From Aureispira sp050633105 (GTDB lineage Bacteria; Bacteroidota; Bacteroidia; Chitinophagales; Saprospiraceae), in contig JBOEFW010000053.1 of NCBI GenBank assembly GCA_050633105.1, positions 186,001 through 250,000 of the forward strand: a stretch of 64,000 bases of DNA, given 5' to 3'. The position numbers and the translations under genes were made by a program. This document shows, one piece after another, positions 7,912 to 14,776 of the stretch. Numbering within the stretch: position 1 is the stretch's first letter; each line of letters starts with the position of its first letter. Below the pieces are notes generated by a model that had not been told where the DNA came from, ran no database searches, and saw only the letters and a list, made by a program, of their open reading frames with translations.

Positions 7912-8454
7912 ATGCAGAATTTTAGTCGTTGTTCTTTTTTTTTCCTCTTTTTTCAACTTTTTCTTTTTTCTTCTTGCGAAACGTCAATTTTTTCTCAATT
8001 ACGCCCAGAGACTCAGCACTTTTTGAACAATCAGGAGCAAGCTCGCTGTAATTGCTTGGATCAATATGGTAAAGATTTTGTTCAAAAAATGGATGAGGGA
8101 ATTCTTTATATTAATAGCCTTGAAGAACAATATGATTTACAAAAGTTGTCTATTTCTGATCGTTACCAAATTAAAATTGGATTAATCCCCGCAACCAGCA
8201 TGATAAAGACGATTTCTAACTGTATTGCAAAAAAAACCGCTGATGTCGACGAATTAACAGGTCTACTCATTCAAGAAGATTTACGAGTCGTCTTACAATT
8301 AGACAGCACGTTGTCCGATCAAGAACATTTAAGGCGCATCAATCAACCTAGTCTGGAGGTATTAGGAAGTTTATGCGCCGAGCATCAAAAAGCAGTAGAG
8401 CGTTTACAAGACTTAATAGAAGCTGCTCGTATTTTGCCTCCAGAGTTACAATAG
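7912..8454 (+). CDS. predicted lipoprotein, 180 aa
   Basis: Starting at ATG 7912 the product begins MQNFSRCSFFFLFFQLFLFSS and then C, a classical lipoprotein signal whose lipidated cysteine is about residue 22. The frame is open upstream to 7789, but that extension would bury the signal peptide, so the internal ATG is chosen. The mature part has a cysteine motif CNCLDQYGKDF, then amphipathic helices and a further cysteine pair (SNCIAKKTAD, SLCAEHQKA). The family is not recognised; it resembles other short Cys-containing Bacteroidota lipoproteins such as the one at 62913. Confidence 0.7.
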   Translation: MQNFSRCSFFFLFFQLFLFSSCETSIFSQLRPETQHFLNNQEQARCNCLDQYGKDFVQKMDEGILYINSLEEQYDLQKLSISDRYQIKIGLIPATSMIKTISNCIAKKTADVDELTGLLIQEDLRVVLQLDSTLSDQEHLRRINQPSLEVLGSLCAEHQKAVERLQDLIEAARILPPELQ

Positions 8455-8475
8455 CTCTCCTTCTATTCTTTCTAC

Positions 8476-8517
8476 AAAAAAACCAACCACTGAAATAGAA
8501 TCAGCAGTTGGTTGGTT
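8476..8517 (-). terminator. intrinsic terminator ending the tRNA array
   Basis: On the minus strand AACCAACCAACTG pairs with CAGTGGTTGGTT (one bulged base), and the stem is followed directly by a run of T (8482-8476). It lies 26 bases downstream of the last tRNA (Arg) and faces the tRNA transcripts, so it most likely ends them. It could also act weakly for the plus-strand lipoprotein gene. Confidence 0.7.
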
Positions 8518-8542
8518 AACCAAAGTTAATTGACACTGGAGG

Positions 8543-8615
8543 TAGTTTCACAGGGACTCGAACCCCGATTAGTAGCTTCGTAAGCTACAGTCTTATCCAA
8601 TTAGACGATGAAACT
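8543..8615 (-). tRNA. tRNA-Arg(ACG)
   Basis: All arms fold: acceptor AGTTTCA/TGAAACT (7 bp), D stem GTCT/AGAC with a GG-containing loop, anticodon stem GTAGC/GCTAC with loop TTACGAA, T stem of 5 bp with loop TTCGAGT, discriminator A. A20 in the D loop and C35 match arginine identity. The 3' CCA is not encoded. The first pair is A1-U72, unlike the usual G1-C72 of bacterial tRNA-Arg, so this looks like an accessory rather than a housekeeping copy. It is the last tRNA of a minus-strand array. Confidence 0.85.
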
Positions 8616-8708
8616 AGGTCTCCTTGTGTGGTCTATCTCCCAAGTGACCATCAACAAGGAGAATTATAAAAATGATAATCCAAAACATGACTCTTTAAAT
8701 AGAATTAG

Positions 8709-8783
8709 TATGGGTAGCAGGAATTGAACCTACATCTGCTGCGTCCCAAACGCAGTGCTTTGGCCTTGTTAAGCTACACCCAT
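8709..8783 (-). tRNA. tRNA-Pro(TGG)
   Basis: Complete cloverleaf: acceptor ATGGGTG/TACCCAT (one G-U), D stem GCTT/AAGC, anticodon stem CTGCG/CGCAG with loop TTTGGGA, variable CAGAT, T stem GTAGG/CCTGC with loop TTCAATT, discriminator A. No CCA is encoded. The acceptor starts A1-U72, whereas bacterial tRNA-Pro normally has C1-G72, which prolyl-tRNA synthetase reads. Charging of this molecule is therefore uncertain. Confidence 0.85.
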
Positions 8784-8859
8784 AATTGTTAGGTTACTAC
8801 TATACTATAGTAGTCTTTAAAATTTGATAATAAAATGATACTCTACTTCGATTGCTTCA

Positions 8860-8933
8860 CAAAACTGCGGGTTCGAACGCACACTGTATGGGGTCTAAGT
8901 CCATTGCCTCTTCCAATTCATCGATAGAGTTTT
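8860..8933 (-). pseudogene. degenerate copy of the UAG-anticodon tRNA
   Basis: Positions 8873-8918 are identical over 46 bases to 9111-9156 within the intact tRNA at 9096. The outer parts differ: the acceptor (AAAACTC/CAGTTTT) pairs at only six of seven positions, the D stem is lost, and the T stem no longer pairs in register around loop TTCGAAC. It is probably a decayed duplicate; function as a tRNA is unlikely. Confidence 0.6.
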
Positions 8934-8982
8934 TTTATTGAAACAATATTACTCTCCAAATTATAGGGCATCGGACGAGATT

Positions 8983-9071
8983 ACTTCGTGGCCTTTGGCT
9001 CGAACTCGTGACAGGCATATTACCGAGAAGGTTCACAGCCTCCCCGCTTAACCACTAGCGTACAGATATAC
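8983..9071 (-). pseudogene. degenerate tRNA-His(GTG)-like sequence
   Basis: On the minus strand a good 5' half is visible: D stem CGCT/AGCG with loop AGTGGTTA, then anticodon stem GGAGG/CCTTC (one G-U) with loop CTGTGAA, anticodon GTG. The 3' half does not complete a tRNA: a long spacer precedes TTCGAGC, the T stem does not pair, and no acceptor complement is found. The boundaries are approximate. It may be a decayed tRNA or a fusion of two tRNA fragments. Confidence 0.45.
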
Positions 9072-9095
9072 CAGTTATTCATTCTTATACTATAG

Positions 9096-9169
9096 TACCT
9101 CTAGTGCGGCTCGAACGCACACTGTATGGGGTCTAAGTCCATTGCCTCTTCCAATTGGGCTATAGAGGT
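9096..9169 (-). tRNA. tRNA with UAG anticodon (Leu codon CUA), class I shape
   Basis: Acceptor ACCTCTA/TAGAGGT (7 bp), D arm GCC/GGC with a GG loop, anticodon arm ATGGA-CTTAGAC-CCCAT (one A-C mismatch next to the loop), variable ACAGT, T stem GTGCG/CGCAC with loop TTCGAGC, discriminator A. Anticodon UAG reads the leucine codon CUA. Bacterial tRNA-Leu has a long variable arm (class II); here it is only 5 bases. Either the amino-acid identity is not leucine or this is an unusual tRNA. It is the first element of the array after the structured segment. Confidence 0.75.
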
Positions 9170-9338
9170 GTAAAGCAATTCTACTCTAGTCTCTAGAATA
9201 TTGCTCTTGTTGTTTTATCTTTTCTTAGCTACTCCCCTTCTAACATAGTTTTGTCTGGAGCATACAAGGTTTTTACCAATAGTGGTTGGCCCTTATAGCT
9301 TCTTATGACTAAGAGCTGTTAAAAAGGTTTTCTAAAGC

Positions 9339-9385
9339 ATATCCAATAAGGTGTTGGAGTTTTAATACTCCAAACCTTTGGATAT
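9339..9385. other. 19-bp bulged hairpin between the short ORF and the tRNAs
   Basis: Three stacked perfect helices: ATATCCAA/TTGGATAT, AGGT/ACCT and TTGGAGT/ACTCCAA, with a 2-base and a 1-base bulge on one side and loop TTTAAT. It lies between the short minus-strand ORF and the tRNA array. The plus-strand side is followed by T-rich DNA, so it could also be a plus-strand terminator. It may be an RNA processing signal in the minus-strand transcript. Confidence 0.6.
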
Positions 9386-9410
9386 ATGTTGTTATTTTTT
9401 GTTAATTTTT

Positions 9411-10062
9411 TCTTTAACGAGCGTATGCCTCTAATTGCCAAATACTGCGGACAGTATCAGGGGCAGTAATAGTGTGAGGTCGTACATTACCAGCAGGACG
9501 TTTACCTGTAACTTGATGTGGCTCTGCAGTTGGTTTACTCGTAACGTCTGCGCGGAACAAGTAAAGATACTGGGCGAGCATTGGGACGATATGCTTGACA
9601 GAAGTTCTCATACGATATGGCTTATGGTGCGCGTCTGACAGCTCCGTAAAATTAAGCTGCCGTACGCACGACGTTAGATAAAAAATGACTTTCAGGCAAT
9701 AGGGTATGGAGACGGCGTTGTTATAAAGTGGTCTTACAACGCATTTTGAACAATGTCATCTTCGAGAAGGGTTATTCTCTAGGCATTCATTCTTTTGTCG
9801 TAATATACTTAAAACATAGTCCGTGCCAATTCTTGGTTGAAGTCAACAATGGTGCGCCAGTACGATCAAGAAATTAGAATAGATAAGAGGCGACGGCTAC
9901 GCAGTTGTTGAACAATTCAACCGACTACGAGCTGTCTTAAAGACTTAGAGCTTAGAGATGCTCGTAGTAGAATCGGTCATTGTGTTGTATCCGATCTTTC
10001 GGACGATGTGCACTTCTTAGGGGTACTAAGCAAGGACGCAGACTCGTCTCGTTAGAATAGAG
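9411..10062 (-). ncRNA. candidate structured RNA segment upstream of the tRNA array
   Basis: This segment is about 47% GC in the part counted (9421-9660), far above the AT-rich intergenic DNA around it, and rich in CpG. From 9756 to 10062 no frame is open on the minus strand. Local inverted repeats include ACTACGAGC/GCTCGTAGT (9924-9932 with 9960-9968), GTTGAA/TTCAAC (9907-9921), GCGTTGT/ACAACGC (9715-9742), TCCGA/TCGGA (9990-10003) and CTTAG/CTAAG (10015-10029). It is preceded by a promoter-like module and followed by tRNAs on the same strand. No known RNA family (tmRNA, RNase P, SRP, 6S) was recognised. The number of short stems is near what chance gives; only the 9-bp stem stands out. Confidence 0.35.
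9414..9611 (-). CDS. possible 65-residue protein within the tRNA/RNA locus
   Basis: An ORF from ATG 9611 to TAA 9414, with the frame open upstream to 9756. The product begins MRTSVKHIVPMLAQYLYLF and ends TVRSIWQLEAYAR. By hand count GC is about 58%, 49% and 35% at codon positions 1, 2 and 3, the pattern expected of coding DNA in an AT-rich genome. No signal peptide or known domain is seen. It could be a real small gene, the tail of a decayed gene, or chance within a GC-rich RNA locus. Confidence 0.35.
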   Translation of the reverse strand: MRTSVKHIVPMLAQYLYLFRADVTSKPTAEPHQVTGKRPAGNVRPHTITAPDTVRSIWQLEAYAR

Positions 10063-10068
10063 TACTTG

Positions 10069-10099
10069 CAAATTCCATATAAATTGGCGGATTGCTGTA
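10069..10099 (-). promoter_or_regulatory. promoter-like module shared with the giant secreted-protein gene
   Basis: On the minus strand CAATCCGCCAATTT is followed after 8 bases by TTTG (10072-10069), in the same spacing as the sequence upstream of the 3298-residue protein at 30275-30305. Transcription from it would start near 10062 and read through the GC-rich segment into the tRNAs. The TA of TAnnTTTG is missing here, so this is tentative. Confidence 0.3.
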
Positions 10100-10232
10100 G
10101 AAATTCCCATAGTGAACAAATTAATTTTCCGATAAAAAAGTTAGTAATAATGTTGCAAAATAAACCGTGTGAGGTAGCTTGTTTGCGCCATTCAAAGGGT
10201 ATAACTCTAAGGGCGAAAACATAGTTCCATCC

Positions 10233-10270
10233 AGCTAAAAAAAAGTCGTTTTTTTTAGCTTTTATTTTGT
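10233..10270. terminator. 12-bp hairpin terminator, probably bidirectional
   Basis: AGCTAAAAAAAA (10233-10244) and TTTTTTTTAGCT (10249-10260) pair perfectly around GTCG, with TTTATTTT following on the plus strand. It lies 32 bases past the stop of the minus-strand LRR pseudogene, whose transcripts it can also end because the stem itself supplies the U run. Confidence 0.65.
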
Positions 10271-10301
10271 CATTTTAATAAAGAACATCTCTACAAACAA
10301 T

Positions 10302-10957
10302 CTAAGCTTTTGGTAAGCAACATCTTAGCTGCAAAACATTTTTTTTCAAAGAAAAGCCTTTATTCAAAAAAAATTCCAAAAAAGCATGGACTTCTTTTCT
10401 ATTGGTCAATAAACCTTTCCTTTGAGATGGGATCAAAGGTGTCATTCCAATATTAAGGCGTTTAAGCTTGGGTAGCCTTTGTAAAGTAGTGGGTAATGTC
10501 TGTAATGGATTACTAGCCAAATTTAGACTTTCTAAGGCTGGTAACTCATCCATCCAATCAGGGAGTACCTTAATGTTACAGGAACGGCAACTAAGACGTT
10601 TGAGTTTTCGCAATTGACGAACCCAAGGAGGAATACAGCTCAATTGGGGGGAGACAAGGTTAATGTTTCCAATTGTTGACAGGTAGCAAGTGTTACAGGC
10701 AATTCCCAATGTTGAGGAGAAGTAACAATCAAACTTAACGTTTTGAGCGCTTGTAGATCTCCCAAACTATCTGGTAACAATGGAAGCCTGTATTAAGAAA
10801 TCATCAATTGCCCTACAAAGTTCAACAGCGGCAAATAACGCTCTCGAGTAGCTTCTCGAAGTGTTTTATTGTGTCTAATTAGCGTTAAAGCTAGCGCAAT
10901 ATTTTCCTTTTGCCAGCTTTCTATTACCTCAAAAAGGTTCTCTGTTTGTTGTTTCAA
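10302..10957 (-). pseudogene. broken leucine-rich-repeat protein gene
   Basis: Two adjoining frames encode one LRR protein. The upstream part (about 10957 to 10660) reads a helical head (ENLFEVIESWQKENIALALT), then PLLPDSLGDLQALKTLSLIV. It is cut by an in-frame TAA at 10793-10795 and then loses frame in a run of six C near 10660. The downstream frame continues the same repeat: CIPPWVRQLRKLKRLSC, DWMDELPALESLNLASNPLQ and LQRLPKLKRLNIG, ending at 10302. One missing base in the C run would restore the frame; the stop codon would remain. The same kind of decay is seen in the LRR gene at 35425. Sequencing error could explain the frameshift but not easily the stop. Confidence 0.75.
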
Positions 10958-11163
10958 GTTCTTCCCCGTTTCTTACGATATAAGAAGCTCAAATGTAATT
11001 TTTTTATTCACCTTTCAACTATTTTGTAGCAATAAAACAAATATATGGACAAAACACTCTATACCTTATGAGTTCAACAGCTCCAATCAGTCCATTTCAA
11101 TAAATGTTTGTATATTGTTCAGCTTTTAGCCCCATTATACCCGTTGAATCATTACCTGCTTAT

Positions 11164-12657
11164 ATGAATACTGACAAACAGCCGTTGGATAATAACAATA
11201 ATAAGGATTCTATTGTGAAGAAAGGACGTTTTAATCTTCCTCACAATCGCTTCCTTCATTTACTTGGACGTGCTTTTAAGGAATTAAAAGAACTCTTTAG
11301 TTTACATTTGGATACGGATGAAACAGGAACAATTGAAGCCATCCATAAGAGCATTGAGTTTAAAGGAGGCAACCTCTGGGGACTTATTTTTGCTGCTTTT
11401 ATTGCAGCGATTGGTCTGAATGTCAATTCAGGGGCAGTGGTTATTGGTGCGATGTTGATTTCCCCTTTAATGGGCCCTATTGTTGGGGTTGGTTTTGCCT
11501 TGGCTACCAATGATTTTGAAACACTCAAAAATGCCTTTAAGAATCTAGCTATTTTTGTAGTTGGTTCTATTTTTGCCGCGATGGTCTACTTTGCTATTTC
11601 CCCCATCAAAACCCTTACAGACCAGTTAGAAGCGCGCACGGCCCCTACCTTTTATGATGTTATGATTGCGATTTGTGGTGGAGCCATCGGAATTGTAGCG
11701 AGTTCTCGATTGGATCGAGGCAATGCTATTCCTGGCGTTGCTATTGCGACGGCACTGATGCCACCTTTATGTACCGTTGGTTATGGTTTAGCAACCGCAC
11801 AATGGGCCTATGCAGGAGGAGCTTTTTACTTGTTCTGCATCAATTCTGTGTTCATTGCAGGCACTTCCTTTTTGTTTGTAAGAGCGTTAGATTTTCCTAA
11901 AAAAGAATTCTTAGACCCAGCTAAAGAACAGCGGTACAAGCTCATTATGATTACCATTGTGGTTGTTACTATTATTCCTAGTCTTTGGACAGGTTATAAT
12001 TTGGTACAACGGGAAGTATTTAACAGTAAAGCTTTAGCCTTTGAGCGCAGTGTTGATAATTATCGCTTAGAAAAAGGCGTCATTATTGGTCAAAAAATAG
12101 ATTATCGTCGGGATACTCCTACTATTGTATTGATTACCTCTGGTGGATTGCGTAGTAATGATCGAGATAATTTGATCCATAAAATGGCTGAAGTAGGCCT
12201 TGGTGATGCTCGCCTAGAGTTTAGAGAAGGAAACCTCGATGTAGAAGTATTATTATCAGAAGTTCAAAGCCTACAAAACAAGTTTAGCTCCATCAAAGAT
12301 GAGTATTCAAGTGTACTCAAACGGCTCTATGAAGACAATGAAATTGTTCTAAAGAACAAAACAGAACGCATCAATTTCTTAGAATCTGAATTGGCCAAAT
12401 ACCAAGTGCAACGAAAACGCAGCAGCAAACCCGTGGATGATATCGCTCGTGAATTCTCCGCGTTGTATCCTGAAGCGGTGGAGGTATCTTACAATGAGCT
12501 CATTAAAATGAATACCACCAATAAAACGCTGGACACTCTTCCAACGGTTATTATTAACTGGGAAGGAAGGCGCTTAAGAGACGAGAAAAAAGAACGTATT
12601 GCGAACTTCTTCCAAACGAGGATGAAGCTGGATACCATTGAAATCATTGTTTATTAA
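11164..12657 (+). CDS. DUF389 domain membrane protein
   Basis: A 497-residue inner-membrane protein. After a polar N-terminus (about 70 residues) comes the DUF389 block of roughly six transmembrane segments, with its signatures AAIGLNVNSGAVVIGAMLIS, PLMGPIVGVGFAL and ATALMPPLCTVGYGLA. A long cytoplasmic part follows, with coiled-coil character (LQNKFSSIKDEYSSVLKRLY) and an OmpA-like or soluble C-terminal region. The family has no established function; transport is suspected. ATG 11164 (MNTDKQPLDNN) is chosen over the in-frame ATG at 11104, whose extra 20 residues look non-coding. The methyltransferase gene begins 12 bases after the stop, suggesting cotranscription. Confidence 0.85.
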   Translation: MNTDKQPLDNNNNKDSIVKKGRFNLPHNRFLHLLGRAFKELKELFSLHLDTDETGTIEAIHKSIEFKGGNLWGLIFAAFIAAIGLNVNSGAVVIGAMLISPLMGPIVGVGFALATNDFETLKNAFKNLAIFVVGSIFAAMVYFAISPIKTLTDQLEARTAPTFYDVMIAICGGAIGIVASSRLDRGNAIPGVAIATALMPPLCTVGYGLATAQWAYAGGAFYLFCINSVFIAGTSFLFVRALDFPKKEFLDPAKEQRYKLIMITIVVVTIIPSLWTGYNLVQREVFNSKALAFERSVDNYRLEKGVIIGQKIDYRRDTPTIVLITSGGLRSNDRDNLIHKMAEVGLGDARLEFREGNLDVEVLLSEVQSLQNKFSSIKDEYSSVLKRLYEDNEIVLKNKTERINFLESELAKYQVQRKRSSKPVDDIAREFSALYPEAVEVSYNELIKMNTTNKTLDTLPTVIINWEGRRLRDEKKERIANFFQTRMKLDTIEIIVY

Positions 12658-12669
12658 TCCTCTGTTGTT

Positions 12670-13830
12670 GTGGAACCTACTGCTACTTTTTTAGACACCT
12701 TATTAGATAGTTTACAAGAAGGTTATTTTGTTAAATTAACCCTCAGTAAAAGTGCTCCCAAAACAGCGACTTTACAAAACATCTATGGGCGACTTATTTT
12801 AGTTAAAGGACAGCGCCAGCTCTCCCTCACCTATCGTTATCCCACACAAGATATTGTCAAAAACCTTCCCTTTAAAGAGGCCTTGAGCAATATTTCGGAA
12901 CGATTAGGCCGCGATTTTTTAATTGCCACTTTAAGAACAACTCGTCAAGATTTGGTCCTACAGTACAATAAAAAACGCCGTGCTCGTCTACAAAAGCAGC
13001 AGCCAAGTATTAGAAAAGCACCAACACTCGACCACAACCAAGCCAAGCAATATCTCATTGAAGAAGATGCCCCCTTCTTAGAACAATTGGGTTTAGCCAA
13101 ATCAGGTCGTGTACTCAAAGAGCATCAAGATAAATACCGCCAAATCAATAAGTATGTAGAAATCATGGCGGGATTATTGGCGCCGCTCCCTGACCATCAA
13201 CCCTTACAAATTGTTGACATGGGTTCTGGCAAAGGTTACTTGACGTTTGCACTAGCACATTATTTACAGCAGCAAAATAAAACGGCTCAAATCACAGGAA
13301 TTGAATTGCGGGAACACCTCACCCAATTTTGCAACCAACAAGCACAGGTATTAGAATGGCCACATCTACAATTTGTAGCCCAAGATATAGGAGTTTATAA
13401 AGGGCCTATTGATGTCTTGATTGCTCTGCACGCCTGCAACACCGCTACAGATTTGGCCCTTTCCAAAGGCATTAAATCTCAGGCAAGTGTTGTTGTTGTC
13501 GCTCCTTGTTGCCATCGCCAAGTTCGCCAAGACCTAAGTCCGCCTGATAGCGCATGGAAAGGTGTTCTTAAACATGGTATTTTATTAGAACGCCAAGCAG
13601 AATTGCTAACAGATAGTATTCGCGCCTTGCTCTTAGAGGCAGAAGGGTATAAAAGCAAAGTTTTTGAATTCATCAGTTCTGAACATACGGCCAAGAACTT
13701 GATGATTACAGGCATTCGCCACGAAATAGTTCCTGCGCAACGCACCCAAGCATTGGAACAAATTACTGCCCTAAAAGCAGAGTTTGGCTTACAAGAACAT
13801 TATTTGGAGCGTTTATTAGCAGTTACTTAG
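12670..13830 (+). CDS. class I SAM-dependent methyltransferase
   Basis: A 386-residue cytoplasmic protein with a GTG start (MEPTATFLDTLL), 12 bases after DUF389. Residues 1-160 form an N-terminal domain without recognised motifs. The Rossmann methyltransferase follows, with motif I VDMGSGKGYLTFALAH near residue 187, an acidic end of strand 2 (ITGIELRE) and a motif IV region DVLIALHACNTATDLAL. The pattern HACNTATD followed by VVVAPCCHRQ resembles the PF13679 type, whose characterised relatives methylate tRNA or glutathione-linked substrates; the actual substrate is unknown. No other plausible start lies between the DUF389 stop and this GTG. Confidence 0.85.
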   Translation: MEPTATFLDTLLDSLQEGYFVKLTLSKSAPKTATLQNIYGRLILVKGQRQLSLTYRYPTQDIVKNLPFKEALSNISERLGRDFLIATLRTTRQDLVLQYNKKRRARLQKQQPSIRKAPTLDHNQAKQYLIEEDAPFLEQLGLAKSGRVLKEHQDKYRQINKYVEIMAGLLAPLPDHQPLQIVDMGSGKGYLTFALAHYLQQQNKTAQITGIELREHLTQFCNQQAQVLEWPHLQFVAQDIGVYKGPIDVLIALHACNTATDLALSKGIKSQASVVVVAPCCHRQVRQDLSPPDSAWKGVLKHGILLERQAELLTDSIRALLLEAEGYKSKVFEFISSEHTAKNLMITGIRHEIVPAQRTQALEQITALKAEFGLQEHYLERLLAVT

Positions 13831-13960
13831 CTAACCTTTTCACAGACCATTTCTCGTTTCTAATTAGGTACTTCTATACTTTTTCCAAAAGGCAAGGGCA
13901 CTTTTTTATGTATTTTTCTGTTGGCCTATACTAATACCTTTATTGATTCACTTAATAGAC

Positions 13961-14725
13961 ATGAAAGATAAAATTTTAGCCCGCCTCAGGGCTCTAGAAA
14001 AAGAAAGAGACATTAAGATCCTATATGCCTGCGAATCAGGTAGTAGAGCTTGGGGGTTTGCCTCTCCAAATAGCGATTGGGATGTGCGTTTTATTTATGT
14101 CCATCCTAGAGATTGGTATTTGTCTATTCAGGAGAAAAAAGACATGATTGATCTAGGAGTAGATGCGGAGGAATTAGATTTCACAGGTTGGGAATTGCGG
14201 AAGTTTTTGCGCTTAATGGCGGGTTCCAATGCCAGTCCTTATGAGTGGTTGCAATCCCCCATGATTTATCAAGAGGTAGGAAATTTTAGAAACGAATTAC
14301 AGGCCTTGTTCCCTTCTTATTTTAAGGCGCGCTCGACTGCTTTCCATTATTTGGGCTTGGCCAAAAGCTCCCTCAAAAAAGGCTTGGTAGGAGCTGAAAT
14401 GGACATCAAGAAATACTTCTATATTTTGCGTCCATTGTTAGCCGCGCGCTGGATTCTGACCTATAAAACAGCCCCTCCAATGGAGTTTGCGCCTCTATTG
14501 GCAGAACTCCAAGAGGAAACCGATTTGTATCAAAGTATTATGGAGTTAACTGCAGCTAAAATGAAAGCCAATGAAGGGGATAAAATTACGCCTATTCCTT
14601 TGATACAGGACTTCGTTCATCAAGAATTAGAAGACTGTTCCAAACGCGCTACTTTATTGCCAGGCAGTCCAGGAGATTACCAGTTTCTCAACGACTTTTT
14701 TAGAACTACAATTAACACCTTATAA
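13961..14725 (+). CDS. RlaP/YcgL-like nucleotidyltransferase, copy 1
   Basis: A 254-residue protein of the DNA polymerase beta superfamily. The catalytic signature is ESGSRAWGFASPNSDWDVRF: GS (27-28) and DxD-type acidic residues D39 and D41. A third acidic residue in VDAEELDFTGWELRKFLRL and a helical tail complete the RlaP fold (PF10127). In comparative studies this family is tied to RNA repair and RNA-end modification systems; no biochemical substrate can be named here. ATG 13961 is chosen over an in-frame TTG at 13943. A second, diverged member follows 51 bases downstream, so the two were probably generated by duplication and are cotranscribed. Confidence 0.82.
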   Translation: MKDKILARLRALEKERDIKILYACESGSRAWGFASPNSDWDVRFIYVHPRDWYLSIQEKKDMIDLGVDAEELDFTGWELRKFLRLMAGSNASPYEWLQSPMIYQEVGNFRNELQALFPSYFKARSTAFHYLGLAKSSLKKGLVGAEMDIKKYFYILRPLLAARWILTYKTAPPMEFAPLLAELQEETDLYQSIMELTAAKMKANEGDKITPIPLIQDFVHQELEDCSKRATLLPGSPGDYQFLNDFFRTTINTL

Positions 14726-14776
14726 ATTAATTTCTGTTACAAGATACTAATTTTACAGTACCCTAAGCCCCGTATT

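Noticed and set aside
9435..9638. Plus-strand 67-codon ORF opposite the 65-residue minus-strand ORF
   Set aside because: Its predicted product has no recognisable domain, and the base periodicity favours the minus-strand frame.
9161..10260. tmRNA, RNase P RNA, SRP RNA or 6S RNA in the tRNA-adjacent segment
   Set aside because: I looked for their conserved blocks (for example a tRNA-like end with a tag ORF, or the GAGGAAAGTC block) on both strands and saw none.
8476..10270. Integrated prophage or insertion sequence carrying the tRNAs
   Set aside because: No integrase, transposase, terminal inverted repeats or target duplications are visible; a remnant cannot be excluded but is not supported.
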